DNA from: a virus
Direction: 5' to 3' (one strand)
DNA length: 64,000 nucleotides
IMG/VR virus record: IMGVR_UViG_3300009158_000031
Span: 1-64,000 of that record
Both the position numbers and the translations under genes were made by a program. The notes below the pieces were generated by a model. It saw only the letters and a list, made by a program, of their open reading frames with translations, searched no databases and had not been told where the DNA came from. Positions 62,319 through 64,000 of this stretch are shown piece after piece (position 1 is the stretch's first letter; every line of letters begins with the position of its first letter).

Positions 62319-62957
62319 ATGAAATTTTACAAATATCATGAATTTCTAAATGAGGCATCTATTGCATCGGTGATTGATAGAATAGGAAATGAAGAGAATA
62401 TTCAAATTGAAAATATGGATGATTATGTTAATCATTTCATAAATATAGGCGCAAAAAGGATTGCCGGCGGTTCATCTGCTGAAATACTCGAATACCAAGG
62501 TGGAGTTATCAAGATATATGCTCCTATCAATGATCCAGGAATGACTAGATATTTAGCATTTTGTTTATCTAATAAAACGAATTCATATACTCCTAAAATA
62601 GAAAAAATTCTAAAGGTTTGGGCCAATGAAGAAAGATGGATATTTGCAGTATTCATGGAAAATCTAGAAAAACCAAGTGGAGATTTTACCAATGAATTAA
62701 ACATGTATTTAGAAACTCAATTAAAGGGATATCGTTTCGGTAATAATAAAGAGGATACCAACTTTTTTGAAGGTTTAAAATCTATTATAATTAAATATTC
62801 AAAAGATTCAGATAAAAAATCTTTAAACGATATAATTGCATTCCTTAATGGATCAATTGACAAATATCGATATCAGGTAGATTTTGGTCCTCAGAATTGG
62901 ATGATGCGAAGAGGTCAATTAGTTTTAATTGATCCATTTTGGCCAAGTATGGAATAG
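62319..62957 (+). CDS. Capsid-targeted protein with kinase-like fold
   Basis: With ATG at 62319 the product is 212 aa. The start MKFYKYHEFLNE|A is the best match in the window to a T4-type capsid-targeting sequence with its protease site. The body looks like a small protein/aminoglycoside-kinase fold: GGSSAEILEYQGGVIKIYA (a glycine loop and a VIK-type Lys), a hinge-like WIFAVFMENLE, and VDFGPQNWMMRRGQLVLIDP near the end. The last resembles the catalytic loop D..PxNxMxR.G.lVliDP. Typical catalytic His and Asp order is modified, so it may be a pseudokinase. The predicted role is an injected effector, by analogy with T4 Alt. Confidence 0.55.
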   Translation: MKFYKYHEFLNEASIASVIDRIGNEENIQIENMDDYVNHFINIGAKRIAGGSSAEILEYQGGVIKIYAPINDPGMTRYLAFCLSNKTNSYTPKIEKILKVWANEERWIFAVFMENLEKPSGDFTNELNMYLETQLKGYRFGNNKEDTNFFEGLKSIIIKYSKDSDKKSLNDIIAFLNGSIDKYRYQVDFGPQNWMMRRGQLVLIDPFWPSME

Positions 62958-62961
62958 GATT

Positions 62962-62971
62962 GAATATATAA
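62962..62971 (+). promoter_or_regulatory. Candidate late-type promoter motif GAATATATAA
   Basis: This exact copy of the 10-mer is 23 nt before the ATG at 62995 in a 37-nt gap; it overlaps no gene. Confidence 0.4.
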
Positions 62972-62994
62972 ATTAATATAAAAACAACAAACTA

Positions 62995-63300
62995 ATGAAT
63001 ATCATTCCAACATTTGATGGATTTATTAACGAAGGAAAGATTTCCATCGGAAAAATGAATTTTTTTGTACGAGTTTTTAACGATGCAAAAGGACTATACG
63101 TACAATTTATACCGGATGGCAAGACTTTAGATAAATTTTCTAAGAATGACATGGTAGAAAATATAAAAGATAAACTAGATTCAGCAATGCCTCAATTTGC
63201 AAGTGCTCTTTGGTTCGCAATTGACAATCAAGCCACAGGAGTAATTTTCAGATTAGACCCATATAAATTAGAAGAAATAATTACAAAAGCTATTAAATAA
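62995..63300 (+). CDS. Small protein with capsid-targeting-like N-terminus
   Basis: This 101-aa protein begins MNIIPTFDGFINE|GKISIG, very close to the start of the 12539 protein (PSFNSFINEGK). Removal of the first 13 residues would leave a compact alpha/beta domain (NFFVRVFNDAKGLYVQFIPD; MPQFASALWFAIDNQATGVI). It has no known family. Its stop overlaps the start of the next gene (TAATG). Confidence 0.65.
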   Translation: MNIIPTFDGFINEGKISIGKMNFFVRVFNDAKGLYVQFIPDGKTLDKFSKNDMVENIKDKLDSAMPQFASALWFAIDNQATGVIFRLDPYKLEEIITKAIK

Positions 63301-63665
63301 TGAAAACATTCAAAGAATATCTTATTGAAAGTAATACTTTCTCTGAAGAAGAAATCAAAGCACTTAATGAAAATCTTAAGTCTGAATTAACTGAAGCTGA
63401 AGAAGCTAAAATCGATAAAGCTATCAAAGAATTTTGTAGTCAATATCTTGATAAAAACAAGAATATAAAAGAATTTAATGAAGAGCTTACAAATGAAGGT
63501 TTTCTAGGATCTATCCTAGGAGGTCTTACCGGTTTTGCTCTAGGATCTTCGATCGGTAAAATTATTGCAAATGTACTAGGTATTGAGAGAGGCGTAATTT
63601 ACGATTTACTAACAAGTAGACTTGTTGGAGCTGCATTAGGTGCTGCATTAGGAAAACGTGTATGA
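63300..63665 (+). CDS. Capsid-targeted protein with glycine-zipper membrane segment
   Basis: This 121-aa protein begins MKTFKEYLIE|SNTFSEEE, again a hydrophobic-X-Glu site after an aromatic/basic leader. A second possible site (ELTNE|G) precedes the C-terminal half. That half, from about residue 67, is hydrophobic and Gly-rich (GFLGSILGGLTGFALGSSIG, later LVGAALGAALGKRV), a glycine-zipper pattern of membrane-inserting helices. A head-packaged protein that enters the host membrane during DNA delivery would fit. It overlaps the next gene by 4 nt (ATGA). Confidence 0.6.
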   Translation: MKTFKEYLIESNTFSEEEIKALNENLKSELTEAEEAKIDKAIKEFCSQYLDKNKNIKEFNEELTNEGFLGSILGGLTGFALGSSIGKIIANVLGIERGVIYDLLTSRLVGAALGAALGKRV

Positions 63666-64000
63666 TAATAGGAATTGATTTCTCAATTAACAGTACAGCC
63701 GTATCTATAAACGAAGGAGGTAACCTCACTCTATTTTCATTCGTTCCAAATTTTCAATCAGGTAAAGCCGCATTCAGAACACATGATGCAATACGAGAAA
63801 TTGTCACGGTTGTTAGCTATAATAAAGAACCTAATACTAAAGATAGTTTAGAAGATCAAAGAATTAAGATTCGTAATGCTAACGAATTATCCGATCAAAT
63901 AATATCTCACATTAGACCTTATTTAGAAGAAGCAGAATTTATCAATATAGAAGGTTTCTCATTTGGATCTAAAGGAAATTCTTTCATCGATCTAATATCA
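63662..64000 (+). CDS. RuvC-like/RNase H-fold nuclease (5' part; runs off the window)
   Basis: 113 codons are visible from ATG at 63662. MIIGIDFSINSTAVSI is the first RNase H-fold strand with its catalytic Asp6. INIEGFSFGSKGNSFIDL near residues 95-112 supplies the second acidic position (Glu98), as in RuvC-type Holliday junction resolvases. Such an enzyme would resolve branched replicative DNA before packaging. The remaining acidic residues lie outside the window, so the assignment rests on the N-terminal half. Confidence 0.72.
   Translation, partial: MIIGIDFSINSTAVSINEGGNLTLFSFVPNFQSGKAAFRTHDAIREIVTVVSYNKEPNTKDSLEDQRIKIRNANELSDQIISHIRPYLEEAEFINIEGFSFGSKGNSFIDLIS

Overview
The window is a stretch of a large tailed-phage genome, almost certainly a contractile-tailed (T4-like baseplate) phage that infects a member of the Bacteroidota, probably a flavobacterium. 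The host is inferred from four signs. Promoters have the Bacteroidota TAnnTTTG -7 box. Translation leaders are A/T-rich and lack clear Shine-Dalgarno sequences. One small gene has a Bacteroidota-style lipobox (LASC). The first plus-strand gene resembles the BT4734/VirE N-terminal family. Base composition is A+T-rich throughout. Genes are packed head to tail with ATGA or TAATG junctions, and nearly all lie on the plus strand.

Layout. Positions 1-676 (minus strand) hold the 5' part of a collagen-like fibre gene with 69-bp tandem repeats. Positions 863-17955 are a metabolism, DNA and sugar region: a VirE_N-like protein, guanylate kinase, an FMN-reductase-like flavoprotein, NAD-dependent DNA ligase, a thymidylate synthase/dCMP hydroxymethylase family enzyme, several glycosyltransferase-like proteins, an NDP-sugar epimerase, a dNMP kinase, an MBD4-like DNA glycosylase, a HAD phosphatase, a dCMP deaminase and NDP kinase. 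Mixed into it are small proteins whose N-termini look like T4 capsid-targeting sequences. Positions 18104-20659 encode a collagen-like fibre and a candidate tip protein. Positions 20668-21408 carry a terminator, a phage-encoded tmRNA and a tiny lipoprotein gene, the last two on the minus strand. Positions 21563-24558 are eight small unknown genes behind a promoter nearly identical to that of the ligase gene. Positions 24604-62317 are the baseplate/tail module (gp53-, gp27-, gp5-, gp25- and gp6-like proteins, giant structural proteins and fibres), interrupted by a ribosomal protein S1-like gene. Positions 62319-63665 hold three capsid-targeting-type proteins, one with a kinase-like C-terminus. 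The window ends inside a RuvC/RNase H-fold nuclease gene.

How it may work together. The nucleotide enzymes would supply dNTPs. The TS-family enzyme has Asp where thymidylate synthase has Asn, which points to hydroxymethyl-dCMP, and a glycosyltransferase resembling T4 beta-glucosyltransferase could then glucosylate the DNA. The capsid-targeting family suggests a set of proteins packaged in the head and delivered with the DNA. The phage S1 protein and tmRNA suggest direct control of host translation. These system-level readings are inference; the motifs behind them are visible in the sequence.
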